64,000 nucleotides of DNA from contig DATMRF010000105.1 of assembly GCA_035566435.1 (NCBI GenBank), positions 1-64,000 of the forward strand. Reading direction: 5' to 3'. This document shows positions 39,234 to 48,231 of the stretch, piece after piece. Each line of letters begins with the position of its first letter. Position 1 is the first letter of the stretch. The position numbers and the translations under genes were made by a program. Under the pieces are notes generated by a model. It saw only the letters and a list, made by a program, of their open reading frames with translations, did not search any database and was not told the DNA's origin. The stretch is from DATMRF01 sp035566435. GTDB lineage: Bacteria; Verrucomicrobiota; Verrucomicrobiia; Limisphaerales; UBA8199.

Positions 39234-42200
39234 TCATAAAGAAGCCGCGAGAATGCGGCTGCTACTGTCCTGGACACCGGACGGCAATGGGGTGGTGCGA
39301 CTCGACAGGAGTTCGATTCCCCATTTGGCCAGTTCATTGGATGAGTCCTGTTTTAACCAATCGCCGAGCAATGCTTCGGCTTCATTGGCCCGGCCGGATT
39401 CCTTAAGGGCGAGAGCCCGGATGATTCGGCCGATTTCTCCACGGCCGGAGCGTGCGGGGAAAGCCAGGATTCGTTCGAGAGCTTGCCGAGCCTCCGCGGA
39501 GGCATTCCGCTTCAGTTGGCACTGGTAAGTTAGCCAGTCCTCGAGGCGTTCATCGATATCAGACGGGTATGGTTTGCCCGCGCCCAATCCTTCCGGCCAT
39601 TGACGGGCGGTGTCGATGAGTTGCAGTGCTTCGGGGTAGGCGCCCGACCTGGCGCGTTCAAGGGCGAGCATCAAATAAGACTCTCGAAAGAGTGAATGGG
39701 CCTCGGTGTTGCCTTCGCAAGGCAACAGCTTCAGTGCACTGAGTAAATCCGCAGCCGCCTGGAGCCGGCCGTTAGCCAATAGGGTTTTTGCATGCAACAG
39801 CGCGAGCGCACCATTAGTGGGAAACCGGTGTGCATAATCGGCCGCCACCGCCAGGGCTGCGGCTGCATCGTTCTGCTTCAAATGGTAGCGTGCGAGCATG
39901 GCGCCGTAGCGCCACTGGGCGGGGTCCAAACGTGCGGCCTTTTCCAGGTCGCGAGCAGCGGTTTCCTCGGAGATCTGCGCGCGCGCGGCGTAGAACGGCG
40001 CAAAACGAGGGTCATCACCGCAACTGCCCATTAGTTCCCGGGCCGGAGTGAGTTGGCCCTGAGACCAGCGGAGCAGGGCGAGGTAGTACTTTGGCTGCCA
40101 GGCCGGGGTCTGGCCGGCTGCCCATTCGAATACCGCGACGGATTCGGTGCGGAACGGGAATACAAACGCGGGCGAAGCCGCCTGCGCCCGCGCCAGCATA
40201 GCCTTGTCCTGATGCAGGTAGGCCAGCCAATAGAGCACCTCGGCTGTGGGCGGCGCCAACTCCAGGACCTTCGTTGCTTCCCCATCCAGCGCTACACTAT
40301 GATACCAGGCCGCAAGTTCCAGGTAGGTTTCGTGTGGCAGCTCATTTTGAATTAGCGTGGTGAAATCCCGAGGGCGCGCTTTGCCCTGCAAGGATCTCTC
40401 AAACCGCGCAAAATGGTTCAGCGGATCCAACGCCAGCAAACTCTTGAGCGCGGACTCCGCCCCGGTGGTATCGCCCTGCAATCGATGGATACAGGCCTGC
40501 AACTGGATGGCGTCGAGATTGCGGCGGTTCGCGTCCAGACTCTCTTGAGCGGTCGCGAGCGCGCGTTCGTAGCGTTGCTCGCGCAGAAATTCCTTGGTGA
40601 GCTCAACGCAGGCGGCGCTGCGCCAGCCCATGGACAGCGCGGCAAGACTGAAGGCGTCCCGGGCATCCGCATTCCTGCCCAGCGCGGCGCTGGCGAGACC
40701 GAACTGGTAATTGGCGCCGGGGTCATAGGTGTCGATGCTGAGGGCGCGCCGGGCGAAGTCGCGGGCTTCGGTGCGGTTGCCGCGGCGATTTGCCAGCGAG
40801 GCCATTTCCACCAGGGCCGGCGCGAAGTTCGGGTCGGTTTTTAGACAAGCCTGGAACGCCTCTTCGGCTTTGGAATAAATCCTTTGCCGCGCATTCTCTT
40901 TACCCTTGAGATAGAGCCCAAAGGTCGATGTCCAATCAAAATCGCGCGGCGCTTCCAGAGGGCGGCTCATAATGTCATCGGGTTCGGCAACGTACGAGAG
41001 CTTGTCGCCCCCGACGTTTATTCTGAGCGCTTTCACCTCAGTCTGGAGTTTCACAATCTCCTCGACCAGTTGCATGGGCCTTAGATTGATGTCTCGCTCC
41101 GCGAGCAAACGGTCGCCGTCGAAGACCCGCAACTTGTCGCGCAACGGTTGTGCCGGCGAAATCCGGATGGAGAGCCGGTTATCTTCGCGGCTGACGTTGA
41201 GGGCGCCCCAGGGACTGGCGCTCACAAAACCCTTGGTGCCCTTGACCGGCAGCCAGTATTCGGTCCAGGAATCGGTCGCGTAGGGAGCAAACTCTTTGTG
41301 TTTGAAAGGGGTGAGGGTGCTGGTCTCGTCGGCCTGGTTGAACAGGCGACCGGACTGGACTTCCACGTATTGCCCGTCCGAATCCGTGAGCAGCTTTTCC
41401 CAAATCATCCCTTCGCGCGACAGGCCCCAAATCCAGATCTTTCGGCCGGGCTTATCGTCGTAAGTGGAACAGCGCGCCATGCCGAAATCCTCGTCGTGCC
41501 AGTAGGCGCCGAAGAATTCGGCGGGCCGGCCGATGATATGGTAGGATTTGTACGAGCCGAAGTTATTCTGGTCGTACCAGGAAATGTCGTGGCCGTTCTC
41601 GGGATTGGCCGGCCACTCAAACACCTTTCCGTCATGACCAAGGTACTTCGTGCCGGGATTAATGAACTGCAGGTTGCCGGCTGATTTGATGCCGACGTTC
41701 ATCCAGGTGTAGTACGGCTCATCGAGGCCGGAAGCGTTGTGCCATAGGGAGCGCGTGGTAAAGCACGCTTGAGCCGCCGGCAGATTGATCTCCAGCCGCC
41801 AGGTGGTGCGCGTGAGCAGGTCGAGAACGCCGATGATGCAGCTCGCGCTGCCGTCGGAGTTGCGGCGAACCAGGTAATCGACGGGCGAGAAGCAATTGGG
41901 CGTATGGCCCATGATGCCGTAGTTGGGTTCCATCCCGCCACTGGTCCAGGGTCCGCGCATCGCGACGTCGCGGAATTTGACGACGTGGTTGAAGTAGATG
42001 AAAGATTTGCCGGTGGATTTTTCAATCGCCGCCCAAACTTTTCCGCCAATCTCCGGCAGGATCAACAATTGCAGGTAATCATTGGATAATTCCACCACCT
42101 TCCATTGCTTCTGCACCGGCGAGTCCGTAAACCCATCATACCGGAAATAGGGATAAAACTTCGACATCGTCGGCACCGGGTCGGGATCGGAGCAGGGATA

Positions 42201-42326
42201 GGTGGTAAAGACGCGCTCGTATTCTTTGGCAATCGCCGCGTGAGGCGCTGCGGTAACTGCCACCGGAACGTAAGCGAAGAGGGCCAGAGACACACAAATG
42301 CAAGGGAATGCTTTCATCATCGGCAC
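39234..42326 (-). CDS. Exported DUF5107-type protein with TPR repeats
   Basis: The 1030-residue protein has a signal peptide (1-26). An N-terminal beta-supersandwich domain of DUF5107 type (about 30-430: LLILPEIGGKVW, HNASGLDEPYYTWMNVGI, resembling aldose-epimerase-like carbohydrate folds) follows. A long series of TPR helices (about 470-1010, e.g. EEAFQACLKTDPNFAPALVEMASL) completes it. It probably binds carbohydrate and partner proteins in the periplasm. It is convergent with the Ig-like protein gene, separated by 39 bases. Confidence 0.85.
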   Translation of the reverse strand: MPMMKAFPCICVSLALFAYVPVAVTAAPHAAIAKEYERVFTTYPCSDPDPVPTMSKFYPYFRYDGFTDSPVQKQWKVVELSNDYLQLLILPEIGGKVWAAIEKSTGKSFIYFNHVVKFRDVAMRGPWTSGGMEPNYGIMGHTPNCFSPVDYLVRRNSDGSASCIIGVLDLLTRTTWRLEINLPAAQACFTTRSLWHNASGLDEPYYTWMNVGIKSAGNLQFINPGTKYLGHDGKVFEWPANPENGHDISWYDQNNFGSYKSYHIIGRPAEFFGAYWHDEDFGMARCSTYDDKPGRKIWIWGLSREGMIWEKLLTDSDGQYVEVQSGRLFNQADETSTLTPFKHKEFAPYATDSWTEYWLPVKGTKGFVSASPWGALNVSREDNRLSIRISPAQPLRDKLRVFDGDRLLAERDINLRPMQLVEEIVKLQTEVKALRINVGGDKLSYVAEPDDIMSRPLEAPRDFDWTSTFGLYLKGKENARQRIYSKAEEAFQACLKTDPNFAPALVEMASLANRRGNRTEARDFARRALSIDTYDPGANYQFGLASAALGRNADARDAFSLAALSMGWRSAACVELTKEFLREQRYERALATAQESLDANRRNLDAIQLQACIHRLQGDTTGAESALKSLLALDPLNHFARFERSLQGKARPRDFTTLIQNELPHETYLELAAWYHSVALDGEATKVLELAPPTAEVLYWLAYLHQDKAMLARAQAASPAFVFPFRTESVAVFEWAAGQTPAWQPKYYLALLRWSQGQLTPARELMGSCGDDPRFAPFYAARAQISEETAARDLEKAARLDPAQWRYGAMLARYHLKQNDAAAALAVAADYAHRFPTNGALALLHAKTLLANGRLQAAADLLSALKLLPCEGNTEAHSLFRESYLMLALERARSGAYPEALQLIDTARQWPEGLGAGKPYPSDIDERLEDWLTYQCQLKRNASAEARQALERILAFPARSGRGEIGRIIRALALKESGRANEAEALLGDWLKQDSSNELAKWGIELLSSRTTPLPSGVQDSSSRILAASL

Positions 42327-43113
42327 GGTCCGTGTTCGACGTCAGTGTGTTCTCATGGTTTCAAAACACGCTGTGTTCAGAATGCGCTCTCGGAATTTTT
42401 CTAAGCCGTATCCATGCAGCAGCGTGGAGCACGCAGGCCTCGGACGCAGTGGCTGGCGCCCGCGCCAGCTACTTCGGCTGCGGGGTGAGCAAACCACTGA
42501 TTGGTGACTCGGCCCGGGCCCCGCCAGCCGGCGAGGGCGCCGGGTGGCAGCGCCCGGGGCGGGCGCGCTCCCCATTTTCAACTGACTTGTTCCGGCAAAG
42601 ACCTGCCGGCGACCCGCCAGCGCAGACGTCACGAACTGGCGTGAGCTACCCAATTTGGGGGCGATTTGCGCCTGCGTAACCATGCGTGCAAAGAGAGTAA
42701 AAAAGGTTGCAGCACGCAAGGGTTTCCTGCCGCCCGGATGTTGAACTGAAGCCAGCCGACGCCAACGTCTATCCGGAGTTTGGCCCAAATCTGGGTCACC
42801 TAATTTACATTGCCTTCCTCTCCCGAAAACCTTATCCTGATACTCAGGATGAAGGTCAGCTCTCATCAGCTCCTGCCGGCGCGCCCGACCCGGACCAGTG
42901 ACTTTCGCGCAGCCACCAATAGCCGCGTCGGGCAAACCCCTCGGCCGCTCGATTCGGCTGCCGACCATCAACTATCAACTTCTAACTATCAACCATTCAG
43001 TGATAATCTTTGATAGAAATTTGCAGGTCCGCTCTCATAAGCCCACGGAAACAGAACGGCTTACCAAAATCAATCGTGGACAATACCGTGCCCGTTGCGC
43101 GTGATAATCAATG
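42327..43113. other. Long gap with GC-rich dyads and simple repeats, no supported gene
   Basis: It contains GCTGGCGC-cc-GCGCCAGC near 42450, further GC-rich palindromes to about 42620 and an ACTATCAAC direct-repeat tract (about 42964-42992). Frames spanning it have compositions typical of repeat DNA rather than protein. A lone consensus heptamer GTTAGGC lies at 43114-43120, just before the next small gene. Confidence 0.5.
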
Positions 43114-43130
43114 GTTAGGCAATCAGAGCG

Positions 43131-43463
43131 ATGAGACTTCTCGCGATATTTGGAGCGGCACTTGTGGTATTGGCGGTTTTCTACCTCTTCGCTGCCGGGC
43201 GTTCAGACCGGAACGCGCATCTCATTGACTTCAAGAATGACCTTAAGGATGCACAGCTGCGCTTGCTCGACGGGGAAGGTCTAAGGAACCGTTACCCCGG
43301 CACGCGTGTTTTTTCTTTTACCAATACATATGCGGTTGGCGGCACGAATTACTACTGTGAGTTGGCAGGTGAGAACGAGTGGTTTATAAAGGAGGGCAGG
43401 CTTGCGATCACGACCAACCAATTATTTCTGTGGATCGATAAACCGGCAGGAGCAACTCGATGA
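43131..43463 (+). CDS. Small signal-anchored protein, unknown (cassette gene)
   Basis: The 110-residue protein has an N-terminal hydrophobic helix (3-20) and a polar domain of about 85 residues (DFKNDLKDAQLRLLDGEG, TNTYAVGGTNYYCELAGENEWFI, TNQLFLWIDK) that looks like a compact beta fold facing the periplasm. It starts 10 bases after a GTTAGGC heptamer and stops 13 bases before a textbook attC site, which makes it the best-defined gene cassette in the window. Family not recognised. Confidence 0.75.
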   Translation: MRLLAIFGAALVVLAVFYLFAAGRSDRNAHLIDFKNDLKDAQLRLLDGEGLRNRYPGTRVFSFTNTYAVGGTNYYCELAGENEWFIKEGRLAITTNQLFLWIDKPAGATR

Positions 43464-43476
43464 ACCTCGACTTCGT

Positions 43477-43569
43477 GCCTAACTTTCGCGCTGCACTCGA
43501 CGCTGGACGTGTGATCTGTTTCCATGTCTTGCGTCAGTGGTCCAGCGCGAGTGAGCGCGGTTGTTCGGC
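43477..43569 (+). mobile_element. Integron attC site (well-formed)
   Basis: R'' GCCTAAC (43477-43483) and R' GTTCGGC (43563-43569) pair at 6 of 7 positions, with equal 3-base spacers TTT/GTT. The arm CGCGCT-g-CACTCG-a-CGCTGGAC (43487-43508) pairs completely with GTCCAGCG-CGAGTG-AGCGCG (43540-43559) apart from two extrahelical bases, G43493 and A43500, both on the 5' arm. An unpaired 31-base loop closes it. Every structural element of a folded attC is present. The R' box differs from GTTRRRY at one base. Confidence 0.88.
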
Positions 43570-43581
43570 AATAATTACACC

Positions 43582-43728
43582 ATAACACGTTCTGCCGGCC
43601 TGCTTCTGCTTCCACTCGTCTGCGTCGGTGTATTTCTTGGCTGTAGTCGGACAGTGACTGGTGGCTACGAGGACTCGCCCGACGGTAAGTATCGCCCTTG
43701 GATTCGAACCTTTGGCGCGTATGGATAG
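43582..43728 (+). pseudogene. Remnant of a small lipoprotein cassette gene
   Basis: An open frame of 48 codons after the attC has a lipoprotein signal (LLLLPLVCVGVFLGC, lipobox LGC) followed by SRTVTGGYEDSPDGKYRPW, but opens at ATA with no ATG/GTG/TTG in a suitable place. It stops after 48 codons. Position directly after the R' box fits the next cassette, now missing its start and most of its C-terminus. The following 43729-43987 shows no gene. Confidence 0.5.
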
Positions 43729-43987
43729 GCAGTAGGGTATACCATCTGGGCTGCCGCTCTTCAGGGGTTATCAACTTTTCAGGGCGGCCTCTAAAAATCA
43801 GCCACAAACGGTGCAGTCAGTGGCCCTTTCACCTCGCAACACCCGGAGCGCTTTCGAGTTTGGCCCTAATCCGCGCGAGGCCGCAATGTCTCCCTTCTCA
43901 CTTGTCTCCGGCATTGATTAGCTTACTGTTTCTACGAAATAAGCAACCTTTGTATCCACCGGAACCAACCGGGTTGGGGAGCGGACC

Positions 43988-45790
43988 ATGTTCGGAAAAC
44001 TGCGCGCGAGTGATGGCTGGAGATTTTTCGGCGTGCTCGCTCGGGCCGACCGCGCGCTGGCGGCGGCCTGGTGGAGTGTGCTGGTCTTGCGGGGGTTGCT
44101 GCCGGCTGCGTTTGCGGTCGCCATGGGCGTGCTGGTCGGCGCCGTCCAACACGGCGCACCTCTGGCCGCTCCCCTGGCGCTGGTCGGAGTAGTATTTATT
44201 TTGCTGCAGGTGCTCTCCCCGCTGCACCAGGTCATCGGAGGTAATCTCGGCAGCCGGACCGCGGCGTGGCTGTACGACGAGCTGACCGTTGCCTGTGTCC
44301 GTCCGCCCGGCATGGGCCATTTGGAGGATCCTCGCCTTACAACCGACCTGACGATGGCGCGCGATTTTGATCTCGGCATTAGCGGCCCGCCGTTGAATCT
44401 TTCGGTGGGCTTCATCGCGTCGGGCCTGGTGGAAATGGTGGGCGGGCTCGCGTCGGCGGTTGTGCTGGCAGGCTACGCCTGGTGGGCGCCGCTGGTCCTG
44501 GTCGGCGCGTGGCTGGCGACGCATTGGCTGCTGCGCGAGAGCGCAGTGTGGCGGGATCGCAACACCGAGGAGGTGCGGGCCGCGGAGCGCCACGCGGATT
44601 ATGCTTACCGTCTTGCCGTGGAGCCGCCTGCGGCCAAGGAATTGCGTCTCTTCGGGCTGGCCAATTGGACCGTGGAGCGCTTCAAGACCCAGCGACGCCG
44701 GCTCTTCGAGCTGCGGTGGGAGGCCACAAGGTTACGGGAGCGGCCGGTCATTTGGAGCCTGCTGCTGGTGCTGGGCGCCAATGTGCTGGTGTTCGCAGCG
44801 ATGGCCACCGACGCCTCCGCGGGCAAACTCGAATTGGCCAGGCTGGTGACCTTCGCCACCGCGGCGGTAGGCACAAGCATGATCGCATTCGGCGGCCTGT
44901 CCTGGGCGCTGGACGGGGCTGCGGCTCCGACCGGCGCAGTCCTGCGGTTGCAGGATTCGATGAAACCGGCTGGCGCTTTGCCTCTCGGAACTCGCGCGGC
45001 ATCCGGCATGCCCGCGCGTGAGGTGCGGTTTTGCAACTTGAAATTCGCCTATCCCAACACGACCCAGCCGGTGCTCGATGGTTTCGAGCTAACGATTCCC
45101 GCGGGTTCGTCGCTCGCCATTGTTGGCCAAAACGGCGCGGGCAAGACCACCCTGGCCAAGTTGCTCTGCCGGCTGTACGATCCTCAGGAAGGGGCCATCG
45201 AGATCGACGGCGTGGACTTGCGCGACCTCGAAATCGCGGGCTGGCGCGACCGCGTCACCGCTGTTTTCCAGGATTTCATCCGTTTCGAGCTTCCACTGCG
45301 GGATAACGTCGCGCCCGCGGGCGCGACTGACGAGGTCATCCAGGCAGCGTTGACCCAGGCCGGAGCGGCGCACCTGGCAGGGCTGGACACGCCTCTGGCC
45401 AAGGGTTACGAGGGCGGAACCGATTTGTCCGGCGGCCAGTGGCAGCGAATCGCCCTGGCGCGGGCCTTGTGCGCCGTAAAGCTCGGCGCGGGACTGGTGC
45501 TCCTCGACGAACCCACCGCCCAATTGGATGTTCGCGGCGAGGCCGAGATTTTCAACCGCATCCTCGAGGCGACGCGGAAGGCGACGACCATCCTTATTTC
45601 CCACCGGTTCTCTACCGTGCGCCATGCCGATCGTATTTGTGTTCTCGAGCATGGGAAGGTGGTCGAACTCGGAACTCACGATGAGCTGATGGCGCTCGGC
45701 GGCCGATACCACACGATGTTCCAATTGCAGGCCTCCCGATTTGGCGGCGGGGCCGACGAAGAGGGTGAACGCCTTGATGAAGCCGGCTGA
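43988..45790 (+). CDS. ABC exporter half-transporter (TMD-NBD), subunit 1
   Basis: The 600-residue protein has a six-helix transmembrane domain (about 25-340) and a nucleotide-binding domain (about 350-585). Walker A is GQNGAGKTT (380-388), the signature LSGGQWQRIALARA starts near 480, Walker B plus catalytic Glu is GLVLLDEPTAQLD and the switch is LISHRFSTV. It probably exports a peptide, lipid or drug as a heterodimer with the next gene, whose start lies inside its last codons (14-base overlap). Confidence 0.92.
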   Translation: MFGKLRASDGWRFFGVLARADRALAAAWWSVLVLRGLLPAAFAVAMGVLVGAVQHGAPLAAPLALVGVVFILLQVLSPLHQVIGGNLGSRTAAWLYDELTVACVRPPGMGHLEDPRLTTDLTMARDFDLGISGPPLNLSVGFIASGLVEMVGGLASAVVLAGYAWWAPLVLVGAWLATHWLLRESAVWRDRNTEEVRAAERHADYAYRLAVEPPAAKELRLFGLANWTVERFKTQRRRLFELRWEATRLRERPVIWSLLLVLGANVLVFAAMATDASAGKLELARLVTFATAAVGTSMIAFGGLSWALDGAAAPTGAVLRLQDSMKPAGALPLGTRAASGMPAREVRFCNLKFAYPNTTQPVLDGFELTIPAGSSLAIVGQNGAGKTTLAKLLCRLYDPQEGAIEIDGVDLRDLEIAGWRDRVTAVFQDFIRFELPLRDNVAPAGATDEVIQAALTQAGAAHLAGLDTPLAKGYEGGTDLSGGQWQRIALARALCAVKLGAGLVLLDEPTAQLDVRGEAEIFNRILEATRKATTILISHRFSTVRHADRICVLEHGKVVELGTHDELMALGGRYHTMFQLQASRFGGGADEEGERLDEAG

Positions 45791-47612
45791 CGACATGCCT
45801 GGAGCGATGCCCGCAATGTGGCGCGCGCTGAAGCGTGGCTACGAGGCCGAGCCGTTGCTGCTGCCGGTGTCGTTCGGACTGTCGCTGCTCGCGGCGTTGC
45901 CTGATGCGCTGATCGCCTTGTGGCTGAAATTGCTCGCGGACGGCGTGACGCGTGGGAATCGCCGATTGCTGCTCGGGGCCGCGCTTGGGCTGGGAATCTC
46001 CGCTGCGGGCACATGGTTCCTGCGAGTCGTCAGCGATCGCGCGCAGCGCCGGTTCCGGGATCGTTTGACGATTGCCCTCGAGTCTCACGTCGCCCAACTG
46101 CAGGCTTCGGCGGTCACCATCGCGCACCAGGAACGGCCCGAATACCTGGACCGGCTGGCGATGTTGCGCGACCAGGTCTTTGTCCTGGACCATATGTACA
46201 TGTCGCTGTTTTCCACCTGCGGCTGGCTGCTGCGCCTGGCGGTAACGGTGCTCCTGCTGGTATCGATTCATCCGCTTCTGGGATTGCTGGCCGCGTTCGC
46301 CCTGCCGACCGTAATCACATCCACGTGGCGGCCCGGCGTCGAGCGCCGGGCGGACGAACGCGGCACGCCGGCCCGGCGGTTGGCGCGACATCTCTTTGAT
46401 GTTGCGACCACCGCGCCTCCAGGGAAGGAGGTCCGCGTCACGGGGATCGGTGCGCGGTTGGTCGAGCAGCGCCGCGGGACCTGGGAGAACTGGTACAAAC
46501 TGGTGTCCCAAGCCCGATGGGTCAGTGCGGTTTGGCACACGTTGGCCTGGGGGATTTTTGGATTGGGGTACACCGGCGCGGTTGTCTTCGTGTCGGTAAC
46601 CTTGCATGGCACCTCAGCGCAAGTCCTGCTGGTGCTTGCGGCGGGTTCACGGTTGTCCGCGTATATCGGCGCGACGGTGGGCGAGATCGGTTTTCTGCGT
46701 GGTTTTTGGCTGGAAGGCTCGCGTCGCCTGGCGTGGTTGGAAGATTACACCAAGGCACTCACCGAAAATGCAGACCTCCCGCCGCCGACCCGGTTGAATC
46801 ACGGGATTCGCTTCGAACACGTTTGTTTCAGTTATCCGGGCAGCGAGCGGCGGGCGTTGGAGGACGTGAACCTGGACCTGCCCGCCGGGAGCGTTGTCGC
46901 CATCGTCGGCGAGAACGGCGCCGGCAAAAGCACGCTGGTGAAGTTGCTGTGTCGATTGTATCAACCCGATTCGGGCCGGATTTTGATCGATGGAGCTGAC
47001 CTGGCGCGGATGCCCGCAGCAGAATGGCGCTCGCGGCTGGCCGGCGCGTTCCAGGATTTCTTCCGCTTTGAGTTCCGCGCACGCCACACCGTGGGCCTGG
47101 GGGATGTGCCCCGCCTCGACGATGAGCCGGCGGTCGCGGCGGCCGTTGAGCGCGCCGGCGCCGGCGATGTCGTGAAGGGGCTGAACGCAGGGCTCGAGAC
47201 GCAGCTCGGTCCGACGTGGCCCGGGGGCGTCGAAGTCAGTTTCGGCCAGTGGCAGAAGTTTGCCCTGGCGCGCGGGTTTATGCGGGAGCACCCGCTGCTG
47301 CTGGTGCTGGACGAGCCCACGGCCGCGCTGGATGCGGAAACCGAGCACGCGCTTTTCGAACGGTATGCCACCGTAGCGCGTGACGGCCGCGCGCCGGCCG
47401 GCGCTGGTAATGGCGCAAACGGCGCTAATGGCCGGATCACGCTGCTCGTTTCCCACCGTTTCAGCACGGTCCGGATGGCAGATCTCATCGTGGTGCTCGA
47501 CGGCGCGCGCGTGGTCGAGGTAGGCAGCCACCACGCTCTGCTCGCCAAAGGCGGTTCCTACGCGGAACTCTATGGGATCCAAGCCGCCGCCTATCGGGCG
47601 ATCCAAAGATAG
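45777..47612 (+). CDS. ABC exporter half-transporter, subunit 2
   Basis: The 611-residue TMD-NBD protein has Walker A GENGAGKST (from G378) and an altered signature VSFGQWQKFALARG (V487-S-F-G-Q491, where F replaces the first glycine of LSGGQ). Walker B is LLLVLDEPTAALD and the switch LVSHRFSTV. The altered signature suggests one ATP site of the heterodimer is degenerate. I chose the ATG at 45777, 14 bases inside the upstream gene, with GAGGGTG as ribosome-binding site. An insertion rich in GAPAGAGNGANGANGR separates the D-loop and switch. Confidence 0.92.
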   Translation: MKPADDMPGAMPAMWRALKRGYEAEPLLLPVSFGLSLLAALPDALIALWLKLLADGVTRGNRRLLLGAALGLGISAAGTWFLRVVSDRAQRRFRDRLTIALESHVAQLQASAVTIAHQERPEYLDRLAMLRDQVFVLDHMYMSLFSTCGWLLRLAVTVLLLVSIHPLLGLLAAFALPTVITSTWRPGVERRADERGTPARRLARHLFDVATTAPPGKEVRVTGIGARLVEQRRGTWENWYKLVSQARWVSAVWHTLAWGIFGLGYTGAVVFVSVTLHGTSAQVLLVLAAGSRLSAYIGATVGEIGFLRGFWLEGSRRLAWLEDYTKALTENADLPPPTRLNHGIRFEHVCFSYPGSERRALEDVNLDLPAGSVVAIVGENGAGKSTLVKLLCRLYQPDSGRILIDGADLARMPAAEWRSRLAGAFQDFFRFEFRARHTVGLGDVPRLDDEPAVAAAVERAGAGDVVKGLNAGLETQLGPTWPGGVEVSFGQWQKFALARGFMREHPLLLVLDEPTAALDAETEHALFERYATVARDGRAPAGAGNGANGANGRITLLVSHRFSTVRMADLIVVLDGARVVEVGSHHALLAKGGSYAELYGIQAAAYRAIQR

Positions 47613-47633
47613 GGCGCGCTGTCTCAGCGCGCC
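47613..47633. repeat. Palindrome GGCGCGCTG-tct-CAGCGCGCC at the exporter 3' end
   Basis: Perfect 9-bp arms start at the base after the exporter stop codon. No T-tract follows. It has the same TCT loop and design as GCGGCTG-tct-CAGCCGC at 47940-47956. Confidence 0.75.
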
Positions 47634-47742
47634 GCCTCAGTTCCGAGAAGCAGGCTCCATCTCAGTCCTTTCGCACTACCCCGGCGGGCTGGATGACTAC
47701 ATTCGGGAATGTCGTTTTTCTCCACAGATTTTTTCGGCTCCA

Positions 47743-47818
47743 GGTTGCGAGTTGAAAGTTGCAAGTTGGTTGCGCTGGCGGCCGTCAACTTGCAACCTTC
47801 AACCTTCAACCTGCAACC
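47743..47818. repeat. GTTGAA/GTTGCAA direct and inverted repeat tract
   Basis: Tandem variants of GTTGAAAGTTGCAAGTTG (47743-47768) face an inverted set CAACTTGCAACCTTCAACC (47787-47818). Together they form a loose hairpin of simple repeats. Confidence 0.65.
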
Positions 47819-47911
47819 GCTCTCACAACGAGCTGGGTTCCGGCTGCGCCAGCCTAAGGACAGCGCGCGCTACCTTTGGGGGGCGCGGCGCTTGCCCACA
47901 GTCCTTCCCCC

Positions 47912-48065
47912 GTAACCGGTCAGTGGTGGCGGGCGGAGCGCGGCTGTCTCAGCCGCAGCATTCCCCACCAAAGCGCGGTTGCTGGCCGGTTCGGAGCCGT
48001 TATTTACCTCGTGGCTGCTGCGGCTGAGCCGAACTCCGCCGTTTCCGCTGTGACTGACCGGTTAC
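47912..48065. repeat. Nested inverted repeat element in front of fibre gene 2
   Basis: Outer 13-base arms GTAACCGGTCAGT (47912-47924) and ACTGACCGGTTAC (48053-48065) enclose GCGGCTG-tct-CAGCCGC (47940-47956) and further GCGGCTGAGCC copies. The remaining gap (47634-48231) shows no gene; its last 150 bases may hold the promoter of the fibre gene. Confidence 0.75.
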
Positions 48066-48231
48066 CTTCCCCCACGTTCCTTCGATTGACCATCACCACA
48101 GGTCGTGCTACTCTGTTGAAGAATCCCCCTAGTCCACGTTTGGAATGCATAGGCCATGTCGTCGAATTGACCAGATGTCGCCTGCGCTGCACGGGCTCAG
48201 GCGCTAAATCGTACTGAAAGGCAACTGAACC

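Noticed and set aside
42342..42971. 209-codon minus-strand frame
   Set aside because: Composition is dominated by Arg/Pro/Gly from GC-rich palindromes; no start signal or domain.
43698..44192. 164-codon frame before the ABC exporter
   Set aside because: Overlaps the exporter start in another frame; composition is poor, and the exporter frame has all ABC motifs.
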